Shown one piece after another: positions 53,473-62,631 of a DNA stretch of 64,000 bases; position 1 is the first letter of the stretch, and every line of letters starts with the position of its first letter. The notes under the pieces were generated by a model, which was given only the letters and a program-made list of their open reading frames with translations, made no database searches and was not told where the DNA came from. Position numbers and translations under genes: made by a program. Origin of the DNA: Sphingomonadaceae bacterium (GTDB lineage Bacteria > Pseudomonadota > Alphaproteobacteria > Sphingomonadales > Sphingomonadaceae); contig JADZEQ010000009.1 in the NCBI GenBank assembly GCA_020850455.1, forward strand, positions 186,001 through 250,000, written 5' to 3'.

Positions 53473-55290
53473 CTATTCCTCCCCCATCCGCAGCGCGGCG
53501 ATGAAGGCTTCTTGCGGAATGGCGACGCTGCCATATTCGCGCATCCGCTTTTTACCCTCTTTCTGCTTTTCGAGCAGCTTGCGTTTGCGCGTCGCATCAC
53601 CGCCATAGCATTTGGCGGTCACATCCTTGCGCAAGGCGGCGATGGTTTCGCGCGCAATCACCTTGCCGCCAATCGCCGCCTGTATCGGGATTTTGAACAA
53701 ATGGCGGGGGATGAGGTCTTTCAGACGTTCGCACATGCCGCGCCCGCGCGTTTCGGCTGAGCCACGATGGACGATCATCGACAGCGCATCGACCGCTTCG
53801 CCATTCACCAAAATCGACATTTTGACGAGGTCGCCGACCCGATGGCCGATCTGGTGATAGTCAAAACTGGCATAGCCGCGCGAAATACTCTTCAGCCGGT
53901 CGTAAAAGTCGAACACCACTTCGTTGAGCGGCAATTCATATCGGATTTGCGCGCGCCCGCCGACATAGGTCAAATCCTTTTGGATGCCGCGCCGGTCCTG
54001 GCATAGTTTCAAAATCGGCCCCAGATATTCATCGGGGACATAGATGGTCGCATCAATCCACGGTTCGGCAATCTCATCAATCCGGTTGGGGTCGGGCATG
54101 TCCGCAGGATTATGCAGTTCGATATCGCGCGCATCCTCCGTCTTGGTGCGTCCCAGCCGGATGTTATAGACCACCGATGGCGCGGTGGTGATGAGGTCGA
54201 GGTCATATTCGCGGCTCAGCCGCTCCTGAATAATCTCTAGGTGGAGCAGCCCCAAAAAGCCGCAGCGAAACCCAAAGCCGAGCGCGGCGCTCGATTCCAT
54301 TTCAAAGGTGAAGCTGGCGTCATTCAGCCGCAATTTCTGGATCGATTCGCGCAATTTTTCAAAATCATTGGCGTCGGTCGGAAACAGGCCGCAGAAGACC
54401 ACCGGCTGCACTTCCTTGAACCCCGGCAGTGCGGCAGCGGCGGGGCGTTTGACATCGGTAATCGTGTCGCCGACGCGGGCGAGCGCAATATCCTTTATCT
54501 GCGCGGTGATAAAACCAATTTCCCCCGGCCCCAAGGCGTCGAGATGCTGGATTTTGGGGGTCATACAGCCGACCCGGTCGATCAGATGCTGGGTATCGGC
54601 GGCCATGAAGCGCACCTGTTGCCCCTTGCGGATTTCGCCATCGATGACGCGCACGAGGATGACGACACCCAAATAGGGGTCATACCAGCTATCGACCAGC
54701 ATCGCCTTTAAGGGGGCGGTGCGGTCGCCCTTGGGCGGCGGGATACGCGTCACCACCGCTTCGAGCACGTCGGCTATGCCAATCCCGCTCTTGGCGCTAG
54801 TCAGCACCGCATCCTCGGCGGAAAGGCCGATAATATCCTCTATCTCCGCCTTTACCTTGTCCGCGTCGGCGGCGGGCAGATCAATCTTGTTGATGACGGG
54901 CACGATTTCATGGTCATGTTCAATCGATTGATAGACGTTGGCGAGCGTCTGCGCCTCCACCCCCTGCGCCGCATCGACGACGAGCAAGGCCCCTTCGCAG
55001 GCGGCAAGGCTGCGCGACACTTCATAGGCAAAATCGACGTGGCCCGGCGTGTCCATCAGATTAAGCTGATAGGTTGCACCATCGCGCGCCTGATAGGATA
55101 GGCGCACCGTCTGCGCCTTGATGGTAATCCCGCGTTCCTTTTCGATATCCATATTATCGAGCACTTGGGCGGTCATTTCGCGGTCGGTCAGCCCGCCGGT
55201 CGCCTGAATCAGCCGGTCGGCCAGCGTCGATTTGCCATGGTCGATATGCGCGATGATCGAAAAATTACGGATGTGGAGAAGGTCACTCAT
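53473..55290 (-). CDS. lepA: Elongation factor 4 (LepA)
   Basis: A 605-residue translational GTPase that back-translocates or remodels ribosomes under stress. G-domain motifs: [14 protein letters not shown] (P-loop), [25 protein letters not shown]. The unique C-terminal domain starts near the end with [18 protein letters not shown], the characteristic LepA basic tail. It follows the NadR-like gene by 27 bases on the same strand, with no terminator in between, so read-through is likely. Confidence 0.97.
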   Translation of the reverse strand: MSDLLHIRNFSIIAHIDHGKSTLADRLIQATGGLTDREMTAQVLDNMDIEKERGITIKAQTVRLSYQARDGATYQLNLMDTPGHVDFAYEVSRSLAACEGALLVVDAAQGVEAQTLANVYQSIEHDHEIVPVINKIDLPAADADKVKAEIEDIIGLSAEDAVLTSAKSGIGIADVLEAVVTRIPPPKGDRTAPLKAMLVDSWYDPYLGVVILVRVIDGEIRKGQQVRFMAADTQHLIDRVGCMTPKIQHLDALGPGEIGFITAQIKDIALARVGDTITDVKRPAAAALPGFKEVQPVVFCGLFPTDANDFEKLRESIQKLRLNDASFTFEMESSAALGFGFRCGFLGLLHLEIIQERLSREYDLDLITTAPSVVYNIRLGRTKTEDARDIELHNPADMPDPNRIDEIAEPWIDATIYVPDEYLGPILKLCQDRRGIQKDLTYVGGRAQIRYELPLNEVVFDFYDRLKSISRGYASFDYHQIGHRVGDLVKMSILVNGEAVDALSMIVHRGSAETRGRGMCERLKDLIPRHLFKIPIQAAIGGKVIARETIAALRKDVTAKCYGGDATRKRKLLEKQKEGKKRMREYGSVAIPQEAFIAALRMGEE

Positions 55291-55317
55291 GCCAGCGCCC
55301 CTAACAGCGCTTTGGCT

Positions 55318-55842
55318 TCAGGGGAAGGCGCTCGCAATCTGGAGCAGTGCATGGGCCAGCCGGGCATCGCCATGACCGCCGACCGGCAGCCAGTTGTGAC
55401 CACGCGCGGTGACTTGCGCAATCAGCCGTTCGCGAAAATTATCGCGCGCCGATGCGTCGCGCTGGATACGCACCCCATCATCAATCCATGGCAGGTCATT
55501 GTCGGTGATGAGGTAGAGGTCAGCCCCAGTTACCGTTTCAAACCATGGGTCGGCAAAGCCCGCCATATCCGCCCATGTGGCGGTGACCAAAGCATCGGTG
55601 TCGGCCACGACAAAGCGTGCGCCATGGTGCCGCGCCTCCCGCAATGCGCCGCGCACATACATGTCCTGCACTTCGCCGACATGGCGCAATTGCTGGGCGC
55701 TAAGGTTGTTGCCCTGTTCGGCGCAATAGGCACGGGCATATTCATTGACCAGCGCCGCGCCATAATGCTGCGCCAACCGCGCGGCGAGCCAGCTTTTGCC
55801 CGTGCTTTCCGCGCCCGCGATGCAGATGAGCCGCGTTGTCAT
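55318..55842 (-). CDS. NadR-like nicotinamide riboside kinase (AAA/P-loop)
   Basis: A 174-residue P-loop kinase resembling the C-terminal ribosylnicotinamide kinase domain of NadR. Walker A is GAESTGKSW (residues 10-18); the later acid and lid segments are TDALVTATWAD and YLITDNDLPWIDDGVRIQ. No N-terminal NMN adenylyltransferase or regulator domain is present, so only the kinase step (nicotinamide riboside to NMN) can be inferred. It overlaps pnuC by ATGA, supporting a salvage role. It may also be a general P-loop NTPase. Confidence 0.82.
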   Translation of the reverse strand: MTTRLICIAGAESTGKSWLAARLAQHYGAALVNEYARAYCAEQGNNLSAQQLRHVGEVQDMYVRGALREARHHGARFVVADTDALVTATWADMAGFADPWFETVTGADLYLITDNDLPWIDDGVRIQRDASARDNFRERLIAQVTARGHNWLPVGGHGDARLAHALLQIASAFP

Positions 55843-56432
55843 GCGAATGTTCCGCGCAACCCGTCGGCGCGCTGGTCGCGTTCCACCCGTCGCCATTCGA
55901 CCAACCCGACGATGCACAGGACGAGGAATAATCCATAAAGCCCGGCGGTCAGCATCAACCCCCTGCTCCAATAAACGCCGATTGCCACCGCATCGACACC
56001 AATCCACACCGCCCAATTTTCAATCTTGCGCCGGGTGAGCAAAATTTGCGCGGCGATGCTGCCCATCGCAATCCCCGCATCCCAGTGTGGGCTCGCCGCA
56101 TTGGTATAGGTCGCCATAATATGTCCCCAAGCCAGCGTCGCCGCACCAATTGCGCCGAGCCAGAGGAGGATCGCCTGTCCACTGAGCCGTGCAACCTGCA
56201 CTGGCCCATCCATCCCCCCCACGCGCGCCCATGCCCACCAGCCATAGGCCTGCACCGCGGCGAAAAAGACTTGCAGCCCCATGTCGGAATATAGCCGCGC
56301 CTCCCGAAATACTTCGAAATATAGCGCGACCATCAAAATGCCGACGGGGTAGTTCCAGATGCTCCGCCGAACGAGGAGGAGGATGTTGGCGATGCCCAGC
56401 AACACCGCAATCCATTCAAGCGTGGAGGGCAT
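55839..56432 (-). CDS. pnuC: Nicotinamide riboside transporter PnuC
   Basis: A 197-residue membrane protein with about seven helices and the PnuC pattern: NILLLVRRSIWNYPVGILMV, EARLYSDMGLQVFFAAVQAYG, and WVGVDAVAIGVYWSRG. PnuC imports nicotinamide riboside; phosphorylation by the downstream kinase traps it. No NiaR/NadR operator or riboswitch could be read in the short upstream gap (32 bases to the preceding stop). It sits in a run of minus-strand genes from 57780 to 53473. Confidence 0.9.
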   Translation of the reverse strand: MPSTLEWIAVLLGIANILLLVRRSIWNYPVGILMVALYFEVFREARLYSDMGLQVFFAAVQAYGWWAWARVGGMDGPVQVARLSGQAILLWLGAIGAATLAWGHIMATYTNAASPHWDAGIAMGSIAAQILLTRRKIENWAVWIGVDAVAIGVYWSRGLMLTAGLYGLFLVLCIVGLVEWRRVERDQRADGLRGTFA

Positions 56433-56464
56433 GGCCAGCGACGGGGTCTAAGGATCAAGACGCA

Positions 56465-57211
56465 CTAATTCGACCCGACTTCGGGGTCGCGCACGACATT
56501 ATAATGTTCCAATTCGCTGCGCGTCATACAATGGCGTTGCGGCGGGGTTTCGCCCGAACGCACCGCGCGTTGTTGGTACATCACCTCTGTCAACAAGGTG
56601 CGCGGAATGCCCATGCGCAGCAGAAAATCATTATCCTCACTGGCAAGCAGCGCCGATTCCTGTTCGATATCGCCGATCAGTTCGGTCGTCGCCTCTGTCC
56701 CGCCCTCTGTCGCATAGCTGATGGCACCGCGATCGCTGGTAAAGGTGAACATGTGCACCATATAGACACCAGTGGGTTCGATCACGCGGGCATAGCCACC
56801 CAAAAACATAAAATTACAGGCCGAAAAACAGGTCCAGCCATTGGGGATACGCGTCGTAATCAGCGCCCCCGCCTCTGTAAAACGGTTGCGAATAATCCGC
56901 CCCGCCTCTGTCCCCGCGCGCGCATTACCACCCGGCGAACGCAGCCAAATTTCATCGATCAACGGATCAGCTTCGAGCATGGCACGCAGCCGCCCGGGCA
57001 GGCCCGCATCAATCGCCCCTTCGGCGAGCAATATATGGATGCCGTTGCGCGTCATCGGCGTCAGCGTCATCTGCGATATATCGGTCCAATTGGGGGTGCG
57101 CGGACAGCCCGGATTGGCAGGGTCCATGTCCGCCCGGCGCGGTTCTGCCGCCGCCCCCAACAATAGGGGGAACAGCGCGACCGCTGCCGCCAGCCGCCGC
57201 ATCCGTCCCAT
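56465..57211 (-). CDS. ClpP-like exported protein of unknown function
   Basis: A 248-residue protein with a signal peptide (about residues 1-20) and a ClpP/crotonase-like core. It has DEIWLRSPGGNARAG, the Ser-containing TCFSACNFMFLGGYARV, and the His-like VYMVHMFT; the order resembles serine-histidine residues of ClpP, although an acidic third residue is uncertain. So it may be a periplasmic ClpP-like protease or a non-catalytic relative. The start at 57211 shares a base with the upstream gene's stop (TGATG); MPRAAI at 57253 is less likely. Partner protein 57211-57780. Confidence 0.75.
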   Translation of the reverse strand: MGRMRRLAAAVALFPLLLGAAAEPRRADMDPANPGCPRTPNWTDISQMTLTPMTRNGIHILLAEGAIDAGLPGRLRAMLEADPLIDEIWLRSPGGNARAGTEAGRIIRNRFTEAGALITTRIPNGWTCFSACNFMFLGGYARVIEPTGVYMVHMFTFTSDRGAISYATEGGTEATTELIGDIEQESALLASEDNDFLLRMGIPRTLLTEVMYQQRAVRSGETPPQRHCMTRSELEHYNVVRDPEVGSN

Positions 57212-57780
57212 CAGGCCGCCAGTGCGTAGCGCGTCGATGGCGGCACGCGGCACATTCGTTTGGGCTGACGGGTTTCCTCCCCATTGACGATGATAACATC
57301 ATCAATCGTCATACAGCGCGTCCCGGCGGGCTGGCCCTGCGGCGCATCATCGCGCGCGACGATGGTGGAGGAACCGCGCACATTTTCGCGGCTGTCGCTC
57401 GTCCAATTGACCGTGGTGCCCACGGTCTCACCGCGTGTCGCCTCCAGCGTGGCTTCCTTGGCCTTGACCTGTTCACGCTCGTCCAGGTGACAGGCGATAC
57501 TCTCCGTCAACGTGTCCGCCACCTCCGCCGATGGGACGAAGCGTTCGGCATAGCCCAAGCTGCGCGCCGCGCGACTGGTCGCAGCGCCAAGCACGCCGCG
57601 CAAAATCGAACGGCCGACACCGCCGCCGCCCGAACGCGGCGCTTCGCAGCCATTGCTGGCCTGTTGTGCCTGCGCTGCCCCCGGCAGCAATATCGTCGGC
57701 ACGGTAAGCGCCAACGCCAGCCCAGCGGTGAGCGAAAGCCCGCCCGCCAGCCAACCCATTTTCCCATATTTTTGAGTCAT
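57211..57780 (-). CDS. Secreted surface-antigen-like protein
   Basis: A 189-residue exported protein with a long signal segment (MGWLAGGLSLTAGLALALTV to PGAAQAQQ). A Gly-rich stretch (SGGGGVGRSILRGVLGAA) resembles the glycine-zipper of 17-kDa surface antigens. The C-terminus (TVNWTSDSRENVRGSSTIV, TRCMTIDDVIIVNGEETRQ) has the small beta-domain typical of that group. Function unknown. It is joined to the ClpP-like gene by a TGATG overlap; the pair probably acts together, which is inference. Confidence 0.72.
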   Translation of the reverse strand: MTQKYGKMGWLAGGLSLTAGLALALTVPTILLPGAAQAQQASNGCEAPRSGGGGVGRSILRGVLGAATSRAARSLGYAERFVPSAEVADTLTESIACHLDEREQVKAKEATLEATRGETVGTTVNWTSDSRENVRGSSTIVARDDAPQGQPAGTRCMTIDDVIIVNGEETRQPKRMCRVPPSTRYALAA

Positions 57781-57872
57781 GCTGCTAATAATGCCTCCAT
57801 AATTTCGCTGCCTTCGAGGGCAAATGCGCGGTGACGGCTATGACGGCCATCACCATTTTGGACGACTTTATA

Positions 57873-58454
57873 TCACAAATCCTCTGCCTTCATGGCAAAA
57901 ATTGTCGCATGCGGTTGATAATCGCGCATGGCGGTTAACAAATCTTCGATATTTTCGCGCACCACCATGATGTTCTGATGCGCGGGGCGCACAAAACCGA
58001 CGCTGGCCATATGGCCATAAAAGCGCACCAAATCGTCGTAAAAACCCCCGATGTTGAGCAGCCCGACCGGTTTTTGATGGTAACCCAGCTGCGCCCAGCT
58101 GATCGCTTCCCACAATTCATCCATCGTCCCCACCCCGCCGGGCAGGGTGATGAAGCCATCGCAAAGGTCGGTAAAGCGCCGCTTGCGTTCGTGCATCCCG
58201 GCCACCACTTCGAGCCGGGTGCAGCCATGGTGCGCCACCTCTGCCCCCACCAAAGCTTCGGGGATGATGCCGATGACTTCACCGCCCGCAGCGAGCGCCG
58301 CATCGGCGAGCGCGCCCATCAGCCCCAGCCGCCCGCCGCCGTAAATGACGCGGATGCCAGCTGTTGCCAGCGCGGTGCCGACATGCTGCGCGCAGCTGAT
58401 ATAGGCGGGGTCGGCGGGGGTAGCGGAACCACAATATACGGCGATGGATTGCAT
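57873..58454 (-). CDS. LOG family protein (cytokinin riboside monophosphate hydrolase type)
   Basis: A 193-residue Rossmann-like protein of the TIGR00730/LOG family. The signature LPGGVGTMDELWEAISWAQ with the PGGxGTxxE catalytic motif is present, along with YGGGRLGLMGALADAAL. LOG enzymes remove ribose 5-phosphate from cytokinin or AMP-type nucleotides; in bacteria the role is purine nucleotide hydrolysis. It lies 46 bases downstream of tamB on the same strand. Confidence 0.93.
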   Translation of the reverse strand: MQSIAVYCGSATPADPAYISCAQHVGTALATAGIRVIYGGGRLGLMGALADAALAAGGEVIGIIPEALVGAEVAHHGCTRLEVVAGMHERKRRFTDLCDGFITLPGGVGTMDELWEAISWAQLGYHQKPVGLLNIGGFYDDLVRFYGHMASVGFVRPAHQNIMVVRENIEDLLTAMRDYQPHATIFAMKAEDL

Positions 58455-58500
58455 GGCGGGCTGATTATATTGCTTTCCATCGAAAGGAAACTGCCGGTGC

Positions 58501-61500
58501 CTAATAATCGCGCTGGATGCGCAGGTTGACGCTTTCGCGCCCGATGGTGGAAATGGAGCCCAAAATCGCCAGCCAGCGGGTGATCTGAAACTCGGCGCGC
58601 GTCGCGCTATAACCTTGCCCGTCGGAGATTACTTCGACATAAATCCGCCGCGTCACATATTTGCCCGCCGCCACCGCCGTCCCTGTGCCCAATATGCTGT
58701 CGGCGGGCAGGATACGTAGCCGGTCCAGCCCTGTCGCGCGGCGGATGGCGTTGATCGGGTCGAGCCCGCCGCCACCATCGCGCAGCGCGGCGAGCGCGAG
58801 GCCGAGCTGCGCTGCCTCTGTCACCGAAATATCGGTGATGGAGGAACCAAAAAGGATGCGCGACAATAATTCATCCTCCGGCAAAGCGGGGGTGGAGGCA
58901 AAGCTGATTTCGGGGTTATTGCCGGTGCCGCGCACGTTAATCGTCGCATCAATCCCCGCCATATCGTCGCTGGCCTGAATGTCGAGGCTGGGGTTGGCCG
59001 GGCTCGACCCATCGAAATGGATGGTGCCGCGTTCGAGCTGAAAACGCCGTCCGGCAAAGACATAATCGCCGCGCACCAAGCGCGCATCCCCGGTAATCGC
59101 AAAATTGCGCACATCGCCCCGGACGCGGAGGTCGGTGGCCCAGATGCTGTCTATCCCCATCCCCTCGACCCGCAGGCTGTCGCGGCCATTGACCGCAAAA
59201 TCGAGCTGCCACGGCGCGCCGCCCGCCACGCGCCGCCGCCCGGCAGGCAGATTAATCTCGGTAACGTTGACAACCGGCAGTGCGTCGAGCGCGGTTGCCC
59301 GCCCCAGCCGGAACCGCCCGGCGTCGAGCGTGAATTGCCCCGCTATGCGGTTGCCCGCCGCCGAACGGCTGACCGTCAACGGCCCGCTGACCCGCGCGGT
59401 CACATCATCCCGATTGAGGAGGAGCGCGCGCACGGCGCGCAATTGCAACAGCATCGGGAAACCATCTTCGGCGGAAAGGCTGACATCCCCAACGCCGGTC
59501 ACCGCGCCATCACCTGCCGTCACCCCGCTGAGGCGGGATAGGCGCAGCCGCGTCCCGTCAAACCGCCCCTCCGCCGCCACATTGGTGACGATGGTGCCGG
59601 TTTCCACCCCCTCGACCCGGCCACCCTGCATGCGCAGGCTGCCATGTATGCGCGGGTCGCGCAGCGTGCCGCCAACATCTGCGGCAATCGCCACCGGCCC
59701 GGCGATGGACAGCGCATCAATGCCGGTCAGCGCCCACAGCTTTGCCGCATCGCCGCTGTAGCGAATTTGCGCAAAGAGCGGGGCGCCCGCCAATCGCGCG
59801 CCCAGGCTGCCGCTGCCCAAGGGTGCAAGCCGCGCCTGCACCCGCGAAACGCTAACCCCGTTGCGGCTGACCACGCCGCGCAGCGCCGCGCCATTGCCGG
59901 TCAAATTGGCATTGACCGCGACATCGACCGGATCGCCAAAATTACCCAGTCCGACGCGGTTGAACCCGCTGATCCGCAATTGCATGTCGCCACTGTCTGC
60001 ACCGCTAGCCGGTGCGAAATAATGGAGCCGCCCGCTCGCCAGCCCGCGCGCCGCCAGATCGCGATTGACAAGATCCAGCAGCGCCATCGGTACCGCATCA
60101 AAGCCTGCATCGATGCGCGTTGCGTCCCCCAAAACCCCGCTTATCTGCGCCTGGCCATCCCCGATGCGCACTTCGGCCGGGGCCAATTGCCAACCGCCCT
60201 CGACGCGCGTCAATTCGGCAGGGCGCGTCAGGCGCAGCGCGCGCGCGGCCAGCGTGCCCGCCGCATTGATGGTCAGCGCGCCGGGGCGGATGGCGACCCG
60301 GGTCTGGAGGTTAAAGGCCCGGCCCCTGTCCCCCGACAAAGCGGCGGTGAGCAGCCCACGCCCGCCGCGCAGCCGCAAATTACCCGCTGCCTGATCGATG
60401 AACATCGCGCCGCGTTCCACCCCCGCAAGCTCAAAATCAGCGCTGACATTGGCCCCGCCCGTCGCCAAGCGCACATCGGCAGCCACCTGCCCGCGATGGA
60501 TGGCAATCGCGGGTGGCCCGGCGAATTGCGCATCGCGCAGCGACAATTGCGCCAAAATCTGCTGCTCGCCGCCGTTGGGCTGGAGGGTGAGCGTGCCATT
60601 GACCCCGCCGCCGCTGAGGGTGAGTGCACCGGTCATCGCGCCATCGGTGAGCATAATTTGCCCCGAAAGGCGCGTGTCACTGACCAGAAAATTGTCAACG
60701 CGCACCCGCGCCGCACCATCCGCCGGCAGCAACAGCGCGCCTGTTCCCTGAAAGGGGCCGAGCATGGAGCCGCCCGCCAGCGTAATGGCAAAACCATCCG
60801 CCTCTGGCTCCAGGGTCAGGCGCAATTGTCGCAGTTGCAGCGCCGGGAGCGGCGCGGTGAGGAGGAGCGCGACACGCGGGCGGCTGGGCAAGCCCGCCAC
60901 ATCGGCGGTGAACGGGCCATAGGCGCTATGGCTGCCCCGCGCGGTCAGGCGCAACTGCCCGCCCGCCTGATATTGCCCGCTGAGCGCGGCATGCAATTTG
61001 GGTGCGTCAAGGCGCGTCGCCGCAAAGCGCCAGATGCCATCGCCGCCATAGGCAAAATTACTGGCAACGCGCAGCCGCCCGCCCAATAAAGTGGCGATAC
61101 TGGGGTTGGTGATGCGGGCAAAATCCCCCTCTACCCGGCCGTTCAGTGTCAAGGGGGCGCCCCATCGCCCGTTGATGGCAACATTGCTGCGGACCATCCC
61201 GCGCGCCACATTGGGGATGGCAATGTCGGCGAAACCGCCACTCAACTGCGCGGCAATATTGCCATTGGCTGGGGTGAAGCTGCCATTACCCGCGATGCGC
61301 AGGCCCGGCGCGACAAGGCGCATATCCTCTGCCCGCCACACGCCATTTTGCCGCAAAATCCGCGCATCCAGCGTCAGCCGCCGCAACATCGGGTCGATAT
61401 TGGGCGCAACGCCCCCCGCCGATGCGGCGGTGATGTGCAGCGGCAGCGCCAATGTGCGCGCCAAGCTGCCGCGCCCCGCCATATGGACGCTGCGCAATAT

Positions 61501-62631
61501 ATATGACCCATATAGGATCGCGTCGGCATCCGCCTGATATTCGAGCGTCGGCCCCGACCATGGCCCGTCGATCAGCATGGCCGCGCGCAGGCGGTTGGCG
61601 GTAACGCCGCCCAGCGCCAGCCCCGCAAGGCGCGTGCGCGCATCCAGACGCAGCGCCTGTAGCCGCGCATCGCCCACATTTATACCGCCCGCCATATCCA
61701 CCTGCGCCGCCGCCGCGACAAAGGCGGCATTGCCCTGCCAGCGGGCACCATCGATCCGGCCATGGCTGGTTATCGCCAGCCCGTCCGCCCCGACCAAGGC
61801 CGCCACATCCCGCCCCAGCCAGCCCTGTGGCCAGATGCGCCCGTTGATGCGCGCATCACCCGCCGCAAGCCCCAGTTGCAATCGCGCCAATCGCCCGCCC
61901 GCGCCATCATCTGCCGCCACGCTCCCGCGCCAAGCCTGCCAGTTGCCCGCGCCTTGCAACACCGCGACCAAGCCCGATTGCGCGCCGATCAGGCTGGCAA
62001 TAACCCCGCCTGCAGGCGCATTGACCCGCCCGTTCGCCGCAAAAACCCCATCGTCGGGCCGCGCGTCGACGTGCATGTCCGCCCGCTCACCCCCGCTCAA
62101 ACCCACATTGCCATCGAGGATCAGCCGCCCGGCGCGTACGTCCACGCGCCCGGCCATGCTGCCGCGCGCGGCATGGCCCGCGACCGCGCGATCGACATCG
62201 ATGCGCCGCACCGCAAAATCGTCGATATCCAGATCAAAATCGGGCAACCAACCCTTGTCCGCCGTTGGCCGCAATTGCGGACGCCGCAACAGATGCGCCC
62301 GCGCCACCGCCGCCCGGTCAATGTCGAGCCGATTGGCGAGCAAAAATTGCAGCGGGTGCCAGTCAATCGCCGCTTCGTTGAGCGTCAGAAACACACCATC
62401 CGGGTCGGAAATGCGCACGTCGATCAATTTGGGGTTGCTGTAAATCGACCCATCGATCCGCCCGATGCGGATCACCAACCCATTTTCCGCCTGCCGCGCG
62501 GCGATGCGGTCAATCAAAAATCTTTTGCCCGGCGATGTATCGAGCAGCGCGAGCAACAGCGCAAGGACGAGGAGGAGCGCAAGCACCAGCCCCGCGGCCC
62601 ACAGCCCCCAACGGCCGAGCCGCCGGGTCAA
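58501..62631 (-). CDS. tamB: Translocation and assembly module subunit TamB
   Basis: A 1376-residue AsmA/TamB-like protein spanning the periplasm. An N-terminal anchor (LVLALLLVLALLLALL) is followed by long beta-helix repeats, and the C-terminal DUF490 region is seen in RGNYVFAG-type segments such as RGDYVFAGRRFQLERGTI, DINV-type ATINVRGTGNNPEISF, and RRIYVEVISDGQG. It inserts or transports lipids and assists autotransporter assembly with TamA. The start overlaps the tamA stop by four bases. Confidence 0.93.
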   Translation of the reverse strand: MTRRLGRWGLWAAGLVLALLLVLALLLALLDTSPGKRFLIDRIAARQAENGLVIRIGRIDGSIYSNPKLIDVRISDPDGVFLTLNEAAIDWHPLQFLLANRLDIDRAAVARAHLLRRPQLRPTADKGWLPDFDLDIDDFAVRRIDVDRAVAGHAARGSMAGRVDVRAGRLILDGNVGLSGGERADMHVDARPDDGVFAANGRVNAPAGGVIASLIGAQSGLVAVLQGAGNWQAWRGSVAADDGAGGRLARLQLGLAAGDARINGRIWPQGWLGRDVAALVGADGLAITSHGRIDGARWQGNAAFVAAAAQVDMAGGINVGDARLQALRLDARTRLAGLALGGVTANRLRAAMLIDGPWSGPTLEYQADADAILYGSYILRSVHMAGRGSLARTLALPLHITAASAGGVAPNIDPMLRRLTLDARILRQNGVWRAEDMRLVAPGLRIAGNGSFTPANGNIAAQLSGGFADIAIPNVARGMVRSNVAINGRWGAPLTLNGRVEGDFARITNPSIATLLGGRLRVASNFAYGGDGIWRFAATRLDAPKLHAALSGQYQAGGQLRLTARGSHSAYGPFTADVAGLPSRPRVALLLTAPLPALQLRQLRLTLEPEADGFAITLAGGSMLGPFQGTGALLLPADGAARVRVDNFLVSDTRLSGQIMLTDGAMTGALTLSGGGVNGTLTLQPNGGEQQILAQLSLRDAQFAGPPAIAIHRGQVAADVRLATGGANVSADFELAGVERGAMFIDQAAGNLRLRGGRGLLTAALSGDRGRAFNLQTRVAIRPGALTINAAGTLAARALRLTRPAELTRVEGGWQLAPAEVRIGDGQAQISGVLGDATRIDAGFDAVPMALLDLVNRDLAARGLASGRLHYFAPASGADSGDMQLRISGFNRVGLGNFGDPVDVAVNANLTGNGAALRGVVSRNGVSVSRVQARLAPLGSGSLGARLAGAPLFAQIRYSGDAAKLWALTGIDALSIAGPVAIAADVGGTLRDPRIHGSLRMQGGRVEGVETGTIVTNVAAEGRFDGTRLRLSRLSGVTAGDGAVTGVGDVSLSAEDGFPMLLQLRAVRALLLNRDDVTARVSGPLTVSRSAAGNRIAGQFTLDAGRFRLGRATALDALPVVNVTEINLPAGRRRVAGGAPWQLDFAVNGRDSLRVEGMGIDSIWATDLRVRGDVRNFAITGDARLVRGDYVFAGRRFQLERGTIHFDGSSPANPSLDIQASDDMAGIDATINVRGTGNNPEISFASTPALPEDELLSRILFGSSITDISVTEAAQLGLALAALRDGGGGLDPINAIRRATGLDRLRILPADSILGTGTAVAAGKYVTRRIYVEVISDGQGYSATRAEFQITRWLAILGSISTIGRESVNLRIQRDY

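Noticed and set aside
59644-61089. 481-codon plus-strand frame inside tamB
   Set aside because: Lies wholly antisense to a canonical TamB gene; Arg/Gln/Pro/Ala-rich shadow translation without domain features.
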